64,000 bases of DNA from Brumimicrobium glaciale (GTDB lineage: Bacteria; Bacteroidota; Bacteroidia; Flavobacteriales_D; Crocinitomicaceae): NCBI RefSeq assembly GCF_004152935.1, contig NZ_SETE01000003.1, positions 513,876 through 577,875 of the forward strand, written 5' to 3'. Position numbers and translations under genes: made by a program. The notes below the pieces were generated by a model, which was not told where the DNA came from, searched no databases, and was given only the letters and a program-made list of their open reading frames with translations. Position 1 is the first letter of the stretch; the number at the start of each line of letters is the position of its first letter. Below are positions 1-7,865 of the stretch, piece after piece.

Positions 1-1
1 A

Positions 2-418
2 AAATTTTCTTTAATAGATAATCTTGAAAGCACAATCAACAAGAGTATTCAAGTTATTGAATTAACTAGAAACTCTATTTTAAAGCAAGCCTTTGAAGGT
101 AGATTGGTATTACAAGACCCCACATATGAACCTGCCAGTAGACTCCTAAAGCAAATAAAAATTGAAAAGGAAAAATATTTAACTAAACAGGTAGAGTTCA
201 AAAAAAATAGACCTAAAAAAATAATTAAAATGAGGAAATCATTAAGTATCGAGGAAGTTCTTAAATCTTCTGACAAACCAATATTAGCTAAAATAGTTTG
301 GCAAGAAAGTAAACATAATGAGGATATTGTAGAGTTCTATGCTCAATTAAAAGAGTTAGGCGAAAAAGTAGTCGAAACTAGAAAAGGATTAAACTCATTG
401 TTAAGTTTGAAAAAATGA
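2..418 (+). CDS. hsdS: Type I restriction-modification specificity subunit HsdS, C-terminal part (5' end outside window)
   Basis: The reading frame is open from base 2, so the gene begins before the window. The segment SILKQAFEGRLVLQD followed by EPASRLL is the typical end of the second conserved helical region of HsdS proteins. HsdS supplies the DNA target recognition of the type I HsdR2M2S1 complex. About 85 residues follow the usual end point. This lysine-rich extension (KKNRPKKIIKMRKSLSIEEV) is longer than in many family members and ends in a helical segment. The stop overlaps the start of the next gene by 4 bases (ATGA), so it is translationally coupled to the ATPase gene. Both target recognition domains lie outside the window, so specificity cannot be judged. 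Confidence 0.85.
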   Translation, partial: KFSLIDNLESTINKSIQVIELTRNSILKQAFEGRLVLQDPTYEPASRLLKQIKIEKEKYLTKQVEFKKNRPKKIIKMRKSLSIEEVLKSSDKPILAKIVWQESKHNEDIVEFYAQLKELGEKVVETRKGLNSLLSLKK

Positions 419-2130
419 GGATTGACAAAGTATATATAGAAGATTTCAAGAATCTTAAAAAGTTCTGTATTGATCTGGATGAAAATCAAATGAACACAGT
501 ACTACTTGGTCAAAATGCTACTGGAAAATCAAATTTTATTGAAGCTCTTGTTAAGATTTTTAAATTTCTTGACTTATCCAACTCGAGTACAAGAAGATTT
601 CCAGAATTCAAATATTGGATTAGATATCAATGTCATGGTAAAACTATTACAATTGAGCACCTTGAAGTTAAAAACTATATAATTAATATTGAAGGAGAAA
701 CAAAAAGTCCCTCCTTAAAATATTTTTTTAGCGATGAAGGAAAGAAAAAATATCTTCCCAAATATATTTTTACCTACTATTCGGGTACTAGCAATCGTTT
801 AGATGAAATTTTCTGGGAGCACCAACGAAATTTTTATAAAGAAATAATAAAAAAGGATTTTGACACCAGGCGGTTAGATAGCTTACGAAGACTTTTTTAT
901 GTAAAGCCTATTCATAGTTTTTTCGTGTTAATGGCATTTTTTTCGTTACAACGAATGGAAAAGAAATCTAAAGTATTTTTAAAGGATATACTAGGTATAG
1001 AAGACCTTGACTCTATTCTGTTTGTTCTCAAAGAAGCAAAATGGGATAATGAAAAAGGCGACCCTAAATTTTGGGGAGCTGAAGGTTTAGTTAAAGACTT
1101 TTTGGATGCTGTTTGGGATTATTCATATTCACCAATTTATCACAAAGCAACAGTTTACCCTGATTTTAGAAGTAAAGGCGTGAAAGAGAATCATCTCTAT
1201 TTATATCTAAAGGATAAGGAGTCACTTAAAAATTTTGCAAGCAAGTACTTTGACATTATTAATCAGAAACCCAATAATACATCTTTATTTAAAGCACTTG
1301 AAAGCTGCTATATTTCAGATATGCTAAAAGAAGCAAAAGTGGTCGTCAAAAAAAAGAAAGATGGTAAGGTAACATTTAAAGAGCTCAGTGAAGGTGAACA
1401 ACAATTACTGACAGTTATTGGATTATTGATTTTTACTAGGGAAGATGAATCATTAGTGCTTTTAGATGAGCCAGATACGCACCTAAATCCAGTATGGAAA
1501 TATGATTATTTACATTATCTAAAAACACTTGTTAAATCTAAGAACAAACTTGAATCTGGTGAAGAAATTGATGAATTAGAAGAGGACAAAACAACACAAA
1601 TAATAATAAATACACATGACCCTTTGGTAATTGGAAGCATGGTTAAATCCCAAGTACGTTTGTTTGGCAAGGAAATAGAAACTCAACATCTCAATGCAGG
1701 AAAATCAAAAGGTAAATTTGAAGAATTAAAACAGCAAGCTTTAAATTTTGCTATTGAGCCAGATATTGACCCGCAGGGATTAGGGGTTGCTGGAATATTA
1801 ACAAGCGAATTGTTTGGCCTACCTAGTATTCTTGATAAAACCACTCAAATAAAACTAAACAGAAAAAGATATTTGCAAGGGAAATTGATGAGAAATGAAT
1901 TATTTGGCAGTGAGCAAGATGAATATTCTGATTTAAAATCAGAAATGGAAAAACTTGGATTTTATGAAGAATCCGAAGATTACTGGTTTAAACAATATTT
2001 GAAAGAAATGTCAAAAGTTGAATCATTTCAAAATATTCAATTTTCAAAAGAAGAGAAAAGTAATTTAAATAAAAGAAGCCAGGAAATCGCAAAGAAAATC
2101 GCAAAGCAAAAAAAGGAAGAAAGAAAATGA
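415..2130 (+). CDS. ABC/SMC-type ATPase, PtuA-like (Septu defence) inside a type I R-M operon
   Basis: A 571-aa ATPase with the ABC/Rad50-type layout. Walker A is GQNATGKS (residues 32-39), the signature is LSEGEQQ (about 324-330), Walker B is LLLDEPDTHLN with D351/E352, and the H-loop is NTHDP with H401. The long insert between Walker A and the signature replaces a coiled coil, as in AAA_15/AAA_21 defence ATPases. The next gene encodes an HNH-like protein, overlapping by 4 bases. An ATPase plus HNH pair is the composition of Septu (PtuA plus PtuB). In that system the ATPase assembles with the nuclease and is thought to control it. The position between hsdS and hsdM recalls the R-linked ORFs of Campylobacter hsd loci. 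The ATPase fold is sure; the Septu assignment is an inference from the pair. Confidence 0.75.
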   Translation: MRIDKVYIEDFKNLKKFCIDLDENQMNTVLLGQNATGKSNFIEALVKIFKFLDLSNSSTRRFPEFKYWIRYQCHGKTITIEHLEVKNYIINIEGETKSPSLKYFFSDEGKKKYLPKYIFTYYSGTSNRLDEIFWEHQRNFYKEIIKKDFDTRRLDSLRRLFYVKPIHSFFVLMAFFSLQRMEKKSKVFLKDILGIEDLDSILFVLKEAKWDNEKGDPKFWGAEGLVKDFLDAVWDYSYSPIYHKATVYPDFRSKGVKENHLYLYLKDKESLKNFASKYFDIINQKPNNTSLFKALESCYISDMLKEAKVVVKKKKDGKVTFKELSEGEQQLLTVIGLLIFTREDESLVLLDEPDTHLNPVWKYDYLHYLKTLVKSKNKLESGEEIDELEEDKTTQIIINTHDPLVIGSMVKSQVRLFGKEIETQHLNAGKSKGKFEELKQQALNFAIEPDIDPQGLGVAGILTSELFGLPSILDKTTQIKLNRKRYLQGKLMRNELFGSEQDEYSDLKSEMEKLGFYEESEDYWFKQYLKEMSKVESFQNIQFSKEEKSNLNKRSQEIAKKIAKQKKEERK

Positions 2131-3020
2131 GGCTTATATCTATTAGTGATTTAAAGGAAACTTTTGATAGGATTAAGGGTACAGGCTCTTTTTCTAATTG
2201 GGAAAAGAATGCCAAGATTCACCTTGAAGCAATAGAAGGGAGAAACAAAAAAGAACGCGCTGCGTATTGGCATAAAAACAATATTTGGACAGAATTATAT
2301 GCAGCGTTTTCCGAGTTATCAGGTGATAAATGTTGGTACACGGAATCAAAAGAAAATTCTGGAGAATGGCAATTTGACCATTTCAGACCTAAAGGTAAGT
2401 CTATTGATGAAGATGGCAAAGAAATATTAAAAGAAGGTTATTGGTGGATGTCTTACGATTGGAGAAATTTTCGATTATCAGGTTCTTTGTCTAACCTCTT
2501 AAGAAAAGGTCGATTTGAAGAGGGTGAAGAAACTCATGGAAAAGGAAATTATTTTCCTTTGAAAGATAGGTCGAAAGTAGCGAAGGAGAAAGACATCAAA
2601 TGTAGAGGTGAAAAACCTCTCCTACTTGACCCTATTAATGCTAGAGATGTTAATCTCCTTTCGTTTGATAAAGATGGAATGCCTTATGAAACATATAATT
2701 CAGATGATAATTCACTTAACCATTTAAGGGCTGCTCTCTCGATAAAATGTTATGGACTGCTACATAAACCCTTAGTTAGAGGTCGGGCGCGTGTATGGAA
2801 TACATGCATTGAAATTGTAGAAGATGCCCAAAATGACTTATTTGTATATAAGGATAATGATGAAAAAATTGATGAGATATTTGAAGAATGTTTTAATAAA
2901 TTAGCTAATCTGGCCAATAAAAAAATGCCACATTCAATAGTAGTATTTAACTATATAAAAGATAAAAAATCAGAAGAAAGCTTTGAATGGCTAGAGGATG
3001 CATTGATAGCAATTGTATAA
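2127..3020 (+). CDS. HNH-like nuclease, PtuB-like partner of the ATPase
   Basis: A 297-aa protein. The core reads C69-W-Y-T-E, then QFDHFRPKG with D84/H85, then YWWMSYDWRNFRLSG and GNYFPL. This follows the TIGR02646/PtuB pattern (CxYCE ... EHFRPK ... YWWLAYDWxNLLxSCxxCN ... FPL). The catalytic-type histidine and the WxNL block are present. Of the four zinc-knuckle cysteines expected, only C69 remains: the second is Thr72, and the later SCxxCN is replaced by SGSLSN. It may be a zinc-free variant or may have lost nuclease activity. The start overlaps the ATPase stop by 4 bases and the end lies 3 bases from hsdM, so all are one transcription unit. It is probably the effector of a Septu-like system. 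Confidence 0.7.
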   Translation: MRLISISDLKETFDRIKGTGSFSNWEKNAKIHLEAIEGRNKKERAAYWHKNNIWTELYAAFSELSGDKCWYTESKENSGEWQFDHFRPKGKSIDEDGKEILKEGYWWMSYDWRNFRLSGSLSNLLRKGRFEEGEETHGKGNYFPLKDRSKVAKEKDIKCRGEKPLLLDPINARDVNLLSFDKDGMPYETYNSDDNSLNHLRAALSIKCYGLLHKPLVRGRARVWNTCIEIVEDAQNDLFVYKDNDEKIDEIFEECFNKLANLANKKMPHSIVVFNYIKDKKSEESFEWLEDALIAIV

Positions 3021-3023
3021 ATT

Positions 3024-4466
3024 ATGGCAACAAATATATTAGTAGCAAAAATATGGTCGTTTTGCGACACTTTAAGAGATGATGGTCTTGGATATGGTGA
3101 TTATTTAGAACAATTAACTTATTTGTTATTTCTTAAAATGGCAGATGAGAATAAAGAACAATACAGTATTCCGAAAGGATGTGATTGGCAATTTCTAAAA
3201 TCAACCAACCAAATTGTTGAAACTTATGAAGAAGTTCTGAAAACACTTTCTAAATCAGGAGGTATGCTCAATAAAATATTTGCTGGGGCATTAAATAAGA
3301 TACATGATTCAGTTAAGCTAAAGAAACTTATAAAGCTAATAGATGAAGAAGATTGGACTTCTAAAGAATTTGATGTTAAGGGAGAAATATATGAGTCCCT
3401 ATTACAAAAAAATGCAGAAAACAGTGGCGCAGGACAGTATTTTACTCCAAGGTCTGTAATTACCACTATGGTTGAATGTATCCAACCGAAACCTAAAGAG
3501 ACCATTTCCGATCCTTCGTGTGGAACGGGTGGTTTTTTCTTAGGAGCATTGAATTATCTAAATAAAAAAAAGTTATCCAAATCTGATGCTGATTTCCTGA
3601 AATTTAAAACATTTCATGGTTGGGAAATTGAAAAATCAACTGCCCGTTTGTGTCTCATGAATCTATTTTTACATGGAGTTGGTGATTTAAAAGAAACACC
3701 TGAAATAGAAGTTACAGACAGTTTAAAACGATGTGAAAAAGGAGAAGTTGAAGATTTTGAAAAAGTTAATATTATTTTAGCAAACCCTCCTTTTGGCGTA
3801 AGTAGTAGTGATATTCCAACTATTGATTTAAAGCAGTCAAAAAAGGACGGATACTTTTTGAGAAAAGATTTTTGGGTAACAACCAGTAACAAACAATTAG
3901 CCTTTTTGCAACATATTGTAACAATGCTAAAAGATGATGGGCGTGCAGCTGTTGTCTTACCTGATAATGTATTATTTGAAGGAGGTGCAGGAGAAACTAT
4001 TCGAAAAAAACTTCTTGAAGAGACTAGCTTACATACAATTTTAAGGCTACCTACTGGAATATTTTATGCACAAGGTGTAAAAGCAAATGTTCTATTTTTT
4101 GATAAAGGAAATGCTACAAAAGAAATCTGGTATTATGATTATAGAACCAACATAAGACATACGCCTAAGAGGAATCCTCTTCAATTAGAACATCTTTCGG
4201 ATTTTATCGAATGCTTTTCTGCTGGAAATAAGAAAAAAAGGAAAGAAACATGGAGTCCTGAAAATGAAATTGGTCGTTGGAGGAAATATACTTACAAAGA
4301 GTTAATAGCAAGAGATAAAACCAACTTAGATATATTTTGGTTAAGAGACGATAGTTTAATTGATTTAGATAATCTTCCAGAGCCAGAAATTTTACTTGAC
4401 GAGATAATTGAAAATATTGAAAGCGCATTAGTTAGTTTCAAATCAATAAAGGAGAATTTAGAATGA
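3024..4466 (+). CDS. hsdM: Type I restriction-modification DNA methyltransferase subunit HsdM
   Basis: A 480-aa N6-adenine methyltransferase of the HsdM family. The N-terminal HsdM_N region (YGDYLEQLTYLLFLKMADE) is followed by GQYFTPRSVI. SAM-binding motif I is DPSCGTGGF (from residue 163) and catalytic motif IV is NPPFG (from residue 254). It methylates adenine in the site chosen by HsdS, protecting host DNA. Length is normal for the family. It is the last gene of the hsdS-ATPase-HNH-hsdM unit. No hsdR appears downstream, so hsdR must lie left of the window or be missing. The ATGATG at the stop begins only a short ORF with no recognisable content. Confidence 0.92.
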   Translation: MATNILVAKIWSFCDTLRDDGLGYGDYLEQLTYLLFLKMADENKEQYSIPKGCDWQFLKSTNQIVETYEEVLKTLSKSGGMLNKIFAGALNKIHDSVKLKKLIKLIDEEDWTSKEFDVKGEIYESLLQKNAENSGAGQYFTPRSVITTMVECIQPKPKETISDPSCGTGGFFLGALNYLNKKKLSKSDADFLKFKTFHGWEIEKSTARLCLMNLFLHGVGDLKETPEIEVTDSLKRCEKGEVEDFEKVNIILANPPFGVSSSDIPTIDLKQSKKDGYFLRKDFWVTTSNKQLAFLQHIVTMLKDDGRAAVVLPDNVLFEGGAGETIRKKLLEETSLHTILRLPTGIFYAQGVKANVLFFDKGNATKEIWYYDYRTNIRHTPKRNPLQLEHLSDFIECFSAGNKKKRKETWSPENEIGRWRKYTYKELIARDKTNLDIFWLRDDSLIDLDNLPEPEILLDEIIENIESALVSFKSIKENLE

Positions 4467-4641
4467 TGCCAGTCCAAGGCAACTATGCTCATTATAATTT
4501 TGTTCAAATGTCGACTACCCAGCTACCGCGAGCTTTTTTGCTTGTGGACTGGTTATAAAACAGAAGTCTAAAAAAAACCTATAAGATAATCGAGAATAGA
4601 AAATGTATTTCGTAGTTTTTTAATTAGCAAGAATTTGAAAT
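4467..4641. other. Gap after hsdM with an imperfect hairpin
   Basis: No gene is visible. Around 4531-4550 the sequence CCGCGAGC, a T run and GCTTGTGG can pair through two G-T wobbles, but the T run lies in the loop rather than after the stem, so this is not a standard terminator. Confidence 0.3.
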
Positions 4642-4890
4642 ATGAAAGCTGCAGATATAAATAAAACTTTGATAGACAACTATTTTTCGTTATTGGAAAA
4701 TTTAAGTTCTGATAATAAATTGGAAATTATAGCTCGACTTTCAAAATCATTAAAAAGTTCAAAAAAGGCCAAAAAGGAAGTTTCACTTAATTCTTTGTAT
4801 GGTTCTTGGGTTTCAGACAAATCAGCTGACGAAATCACTACTGAGTTGAAAGATGCAAAAAACTTTAATCGTGAAAGAGAGAGTCTGTAA
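4642..4890 (+). CDS. Small antitoxin-like protein (VapB-type of Bacteroidota), apparently without its toxin
   Basis: An 82-aa protein, helical at the N-terminus (DNYFSLLENLSSDNKLEIIARLSKSLK) and ending in LYGSWVSDKSADEITTELKDAKNFNRERESL. This resembles the small antitoxins that precede PIN-domain (VapC) toxins in Bacteroidota, whose tails often end in a similar RNFNR-type segment. A PIN toxin would be expected directly downstream. Instead 239 bases without a credible ORF follow, so the gene is an orphan or the toxin has been lost. The assignment rests on remembered family similarity and is moderate at best. Confidence 0.5.
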   Translation: MKAADINKTLIDNYFSLLENLSSDNKLEIIARLSKSLKSSKKAKKEVSLNSLYGSWVSDKSADEITTELKDAKNFNRERESL

Positions 4891-5067
4891 AAAAATTACA
4901 TAAAGGTTCGGTAATTCGGAAATATCGAATAATGATTCAAAGCTATCATTACAAAAATAAATAATTATGCTTCGTATCACAATAATAAGTATTAGGCTGA
5001 CTTTATTACTGCGAAAAGTTCAAAATTCGTTATACTGACTACTGCATGAATTGAATTCACCACAGAT
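4891..5067. other. Non-coding stretch where a toxin gene would be expected
   Basis: AT-rich sequence with stops in all frames. No PIN-domain motif or other coding similarity was seen. Confidence 0.4.
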
Positions 5068-5114
5068 AAAAAATCCGTGAAAATCCGTGTTGCTTGCATC
5101 CGCGTCATCCGCGT
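5068..5114 (-). repeat. Dispersed GC-rich repeat, copy A
   Basis: A run of related units (ATCCGTG, TTGCTTGCATCCGCG, TCATCCGCGT) stands out from the AT-rich background. Its reverse complement matches 60401-60447 with only a few changes, so the two copies lie in opposite orientation. It sits directly after the 3' end of the minus-strand response regulator gene. Confidence 0.75.
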
Positions 5115-5129
5115 GCCATTACAGCGCAA

Positions 5130-5825
5130 CTACCCCGTAAACTTATACCCAACCCCGCGAATACTATGAAACAACTCAGGATTCTTAGCATCCACCTCAA
5201 ACAACTTTCTAAACGATAAAATATAATTATCAATCGTTCTTGTGGTTGGATAAGTATCTTTTCCCCACAATTGGTCTAAAATGAAATCACGTGACAAAAC
5301 CTCTCCTTCATGTTCAACAAAAAGATGTAAAAGTTCAATTTCTCGTTTTGACAATTCAGTGATGAGGTCTTCCTCGTTCTTTACTTCGAAAGTGAGCAGG
5401 TTCACATTAAAATCTCCTATTTCTAAATGCTGTTCTTTAGGTTTTTTGCCTTGGTGTCTTAAGATCAAAACCTGAACACGTAACAGTAATTCCTCTAGAT
5501 CAAATGGTTTTGCAAGAAAATCATCAGCTCCTAAGCGAAGTCCTTTGATTTTATCTGAAGAAGTTCCTTTGGCAGAAACGAATAAAATTGGGGTGTCGGC
5601 AACACTTTTAAACATGGAGCAAATATCCCAACCACTTACTTCTGGCAACATAACATCCAAAATAACCAAATCATATTCTCCAACTTTGTGGGCGTGTTCA
5701 ATTGCGGTTCTTCCATTGGAAATACAAACCACTTGAAAGCCTTCAAGCTTTAAGTTTAATTCAACCACGTTGCTTAAACTTTGCTCATCCTCTATGAGTA
5801 ATATTTTTTTAGAACTGTTTGGCAT
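5130..5825 (-). CDS. OmpR/PhoB-family two-component response regulator
   Basis: A 231-aa two-domain regulator. The receiver domain has the acidic pair E12/D13, phospho-acceptor D57 (LVILDVMLPEVSGWD), S84 and K106 (LAKPFD). The C-terminal winged helix (about 132-231) carries TELSKREIELLHLF, RDFILDQLWG and TIDNYILSFRKLF and ends GVGYKF, all typical of OmpR/PhoB. Phosphorylation should promote dimerisation and DNA binding. No histidine kinase is adjacent, so it is an orphan here and its partner must be encoded elsewhere. Downstream is only a dispersed repeat; upstream is a 345-base gap shared with the divergent isomerase gene. Confidence 0.92.
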   Translation of the reverse strand: MPNSSKKILLIEDEQSLSNVVELNLKLEGFQVVCISNGRTAIEHAHKVGEYDLVILDVMLPEVSGWDICSMFKSVADTPILFVSAKGTSSDKIKGLRLGADDFLAKPFDLEELLLRVQVLILRHQGKKPKEQHLEIGDFNVNLLTFEVKNEEDLITELSKREIELLHLFVEHEGEVLSRDFILDQLWGKDTYPTTRTIDNYILSFRKLFEVDAKNPELFHSIRGVGYKFTG

Positions 5826-6170
5826 TATGCTTTATTATTCGCTTGTTTTATTTTATAAATGTTTTACCGAAATGAGATCATGAATTTATAATTTCCAAAA
5901 CTCAAATACGAGAAGATGGAGAAAATGTTTAAAATCAATTAATCGTAACTTACAAAAATACAATTCACAGTGAGTTTAACGGCAGAAATACATTTTATAA
6001 TCCATGCATTTTCACCAAAGTTAACAGAGGTTATTAGAATTTCTAAAATTTATATGGGAACAAGTAAGTTTAATCGTCTTTTTTTCGTTTATTTTACAGA
6101 AAATTAGAGTCAATTAATTACCGACAGGGTATTTGATTTTGCTCTTTTGAGAATAAAACAACAAATATTA
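5826..6170. other. Divergent intergenic region between response regulator and isomerase
   Basis: 345 bases between divergent genes, so it must hold both promoters. It is AT-rich with long T runs near 6075-6110. I could not pick out a clear paired -33/-7 element on either strand, and no RNA gene is visible. Confidence 0.4.
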
Positions 6171-7157
6171 ATGGATAAACTGGTTGCTCAATTTCCAAAA
6201 CAAATTGCGGATGCTATAGAAATAGCTTCACGCAGTGATCTTTCTTTTTATAAAAACAAAACCTTTAACAATGTAGTTATTTGTGGAATGGGAGGGTCTG
6301 GAATAGGCGGAAAAATGGTTTCACAGCTGTTTGCCGATCAGTCGAGTCTTCCAATTGTTCTGGTTCAGAGCTACAGTGTTCCCTCATTTGTAAATGAGCA
6401 TTCATTGGTGATTGGTTCTTCGTATTCAGGAAATACCGAAGAAACATTAACTGCTGTGAAAATGGCTAACGAAAAAGGTGCAACAATTGTTGGTGTAAGC
6501 TCTGGAGGTGAAATGGCTCGTTTTTGTAAAGAAAATCATTACGATTTTATAAAGTTACCTGGCGGAAATCCACCACGTAGCATGCTGGCTTTCTCTGCTG
6601 TTCAGTTGATTAATATTTTAGCTGTTGCAGGAATTATTGATACAAATGCGATTGATACAATTGCAAAATGTCGTCATTTGTTGAATGATGAATTAATTAC
6701 GATTAAAGACGAAGCTAAAAAATTAGCAAAACACCTTTTCAAAAAGCAATGTATGTTTTATACAGATGCCGATTTAGAATTTGTGGCTATTCGTGCACGT
6801 CAGCAAATCAACGAAAACAGTAAGCGTTTATGTTGGCACCACGTTATTCCTGAAATGAACCACAACGAACTTGTGGGTTGGGCAGGAGGAGATAATAGTT
6901 TTGCTGCAGTATTCTTTATTTCTCAATTTTTAACGGATAGAAATATCAAAAGAACAGAATTGAGTCAAGAAATTATTGGTGGAAAAACAGAAAATATACT
7001 TTCTATTCATGGTAGAGGGAAATCTCTTATTGAAGAATCATTTTATTTCATTCACATTATTGATTGGGCATCTTTGTTTTTGGCAGATATGAACGAAGTT
7101 GATGCTGTTGAAGTGAAAGTGATTGATTATTTAAAAGGAACATTAGACAAAGCATAA
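6171..7157 (+). CDS. Bifunctional phosphoglucose/phosphomannose isomerase (SIS-domain family)
   Basis: A sugar isomerase of the bifunctional PGI/PMI family. It would interconvert glucose-6-phosphate or mannose-6-phosphate with fructose-6-phosphate. Visible marks are the SIS-domain loop VVICGMGGSGIGGK, the phosphate-binding SYSGNTEETL, GGNPPRSMLAFS, and the catalytic-type segment HHVIPEMNHNELVGW. At about 328 residues the length fits this family rather than classic Pgi (about 550). I chose the ATG at 6171 (MDKLVAQFPKQI); a TTG 8 codons upstream is possible but adds nothing conserved. The next gene, lipB, starts 3 bases after the stop, so the two are cotranscribed. Confidence 0.9.
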   Translation: MDKLVAQFPKQIADAIEIASRSDLSFYKNKTFNNVVICGMGGSGIGGKMVSQLFADQSSLPIVLVQSYSVPSFVNEHSLVIGSSYSGNTEETLTAVKMANEKGATIVGVSSGGEMARFCKENHYDFIKLPGGNPPRSMLAFSAVQLINILAVAGIIDTNAIDTIAKCRHLLNDELITIKDEAKKLAKHLFKKQCMFYTDADLEFVAIRARQQINENSKRLCWHHVIPEMNHNELVGWAGGDNSFAAVFFISQFLTDRNIKRTELSQEIIGGKTENILSIHGRGKSLIEESFYFIHIIDWASLFLADMNEVDAVEVKVIDYLKGTLDKA

Positions 7158-7160
7158 TTT

Positions 7161-7865
7161 ATGTTGGCTGAGGTGATATTGGAAGATTTAGGTTCTATCG
7201 ACTATAAAAAGGCGTGGGATTATCAAGAGAAACTCTTTAAATCTGCAGTAGATCTTAAAATAGAAATCCGTAGAAATGAAACTACAGAACAAACAAAAAA
7301 CTATTTGTTGTTTTGTGAGCATCCTCATGTTTATACTTTAGGAAAAAGTGGAGATCAATCCCATTTATTACTTTCTGAAGACCGTTTAGAGGAAATCAAT
7401 GCAACTTATTATAAAATCAATCGGGGAGGTGACATCACTTATCATGGTCCTGGACAATTGGTAATGTATCCGATTTTTGATTTAGAGTCTTATTTCTTTA
7501 CGGATATTCACAAATACATGCGCTTTCTGGAAGAAGCTGTCATTAGAACCTTAGCTGAATACGGAATTGATTCTGGAAGAGTTGAAGGCTATACAGGTGT
7601 TTGGTTAGATGGTGGAACAAACAACGAGCGCAAGATTTGTGCTATGGGAGTAAAGTCCTCTCGTTGGGTTACCATGCATGGTATTGGGTTTAATGTGAAT
7701 ACAGACCTAAATTATTTTAATTTCATTGTTCCTTGCGGCATTGAAGATAAAAGTGTAACTTCACTTGAGAAGGAGTTGGGTCATCCAGTAGATATGGGTG
7801 AGATAAAAACCAAACTTCAAAATCACGTAGCTTCACTTTTTAATGCAAAATACATCAACACATAA
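7161..7865 (+). CDS. lipB: Octanoyl-[acyl-carrier-protein]:protein octanoyltransferase LipB
   Basis: It transfers octanoate from ACP to the lipoyl domains of 2-oxoacid dehydrogenases and the glycine cleavage H protein, the first step of lipoate synthesis. The family signature RGGDITYHGPGQLVMYPI is complete. Catalytic K165 (MGVKSSRW) and C192 (IVPCGI) are present, as is the WVTMHGIGFNVN block. Length (234 aa) is standard. It starts 3 bases after the isomerase and its end overlaps the following serine hydrolase gene by 23 bases, so the three are probably one operon. lipA is not in the window. Confidence 0.95.
   Translation: MLAEVILEDLGSIDYKKAWDYQEKLFKSAVDLKIEIRRNETTEQTKNYLLFCEHPHVYTLGKSGDQSHLLLSEDRLEEINATYYKINRGGDITYHGPGQLVMYPIFDLESYFFTDIHKYMRFLEEAVIRTLAEYGIDSGRVEGYTGVWLDGGTNNERKICAMGVKSSRWVTMHGIGFNVNTDLNYFNFIVPCGIEDKSVTSLEKELGHPVDMGEIKTKLQNHVASLFNAKYINT

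Noticed and set aside
4531-4550. Hairpin after hsdM as terminator or recombination site
   Set aside because: The stem depends on wobble pairs and the T run is in the loop; no integron attC-like or att-like pair was found.
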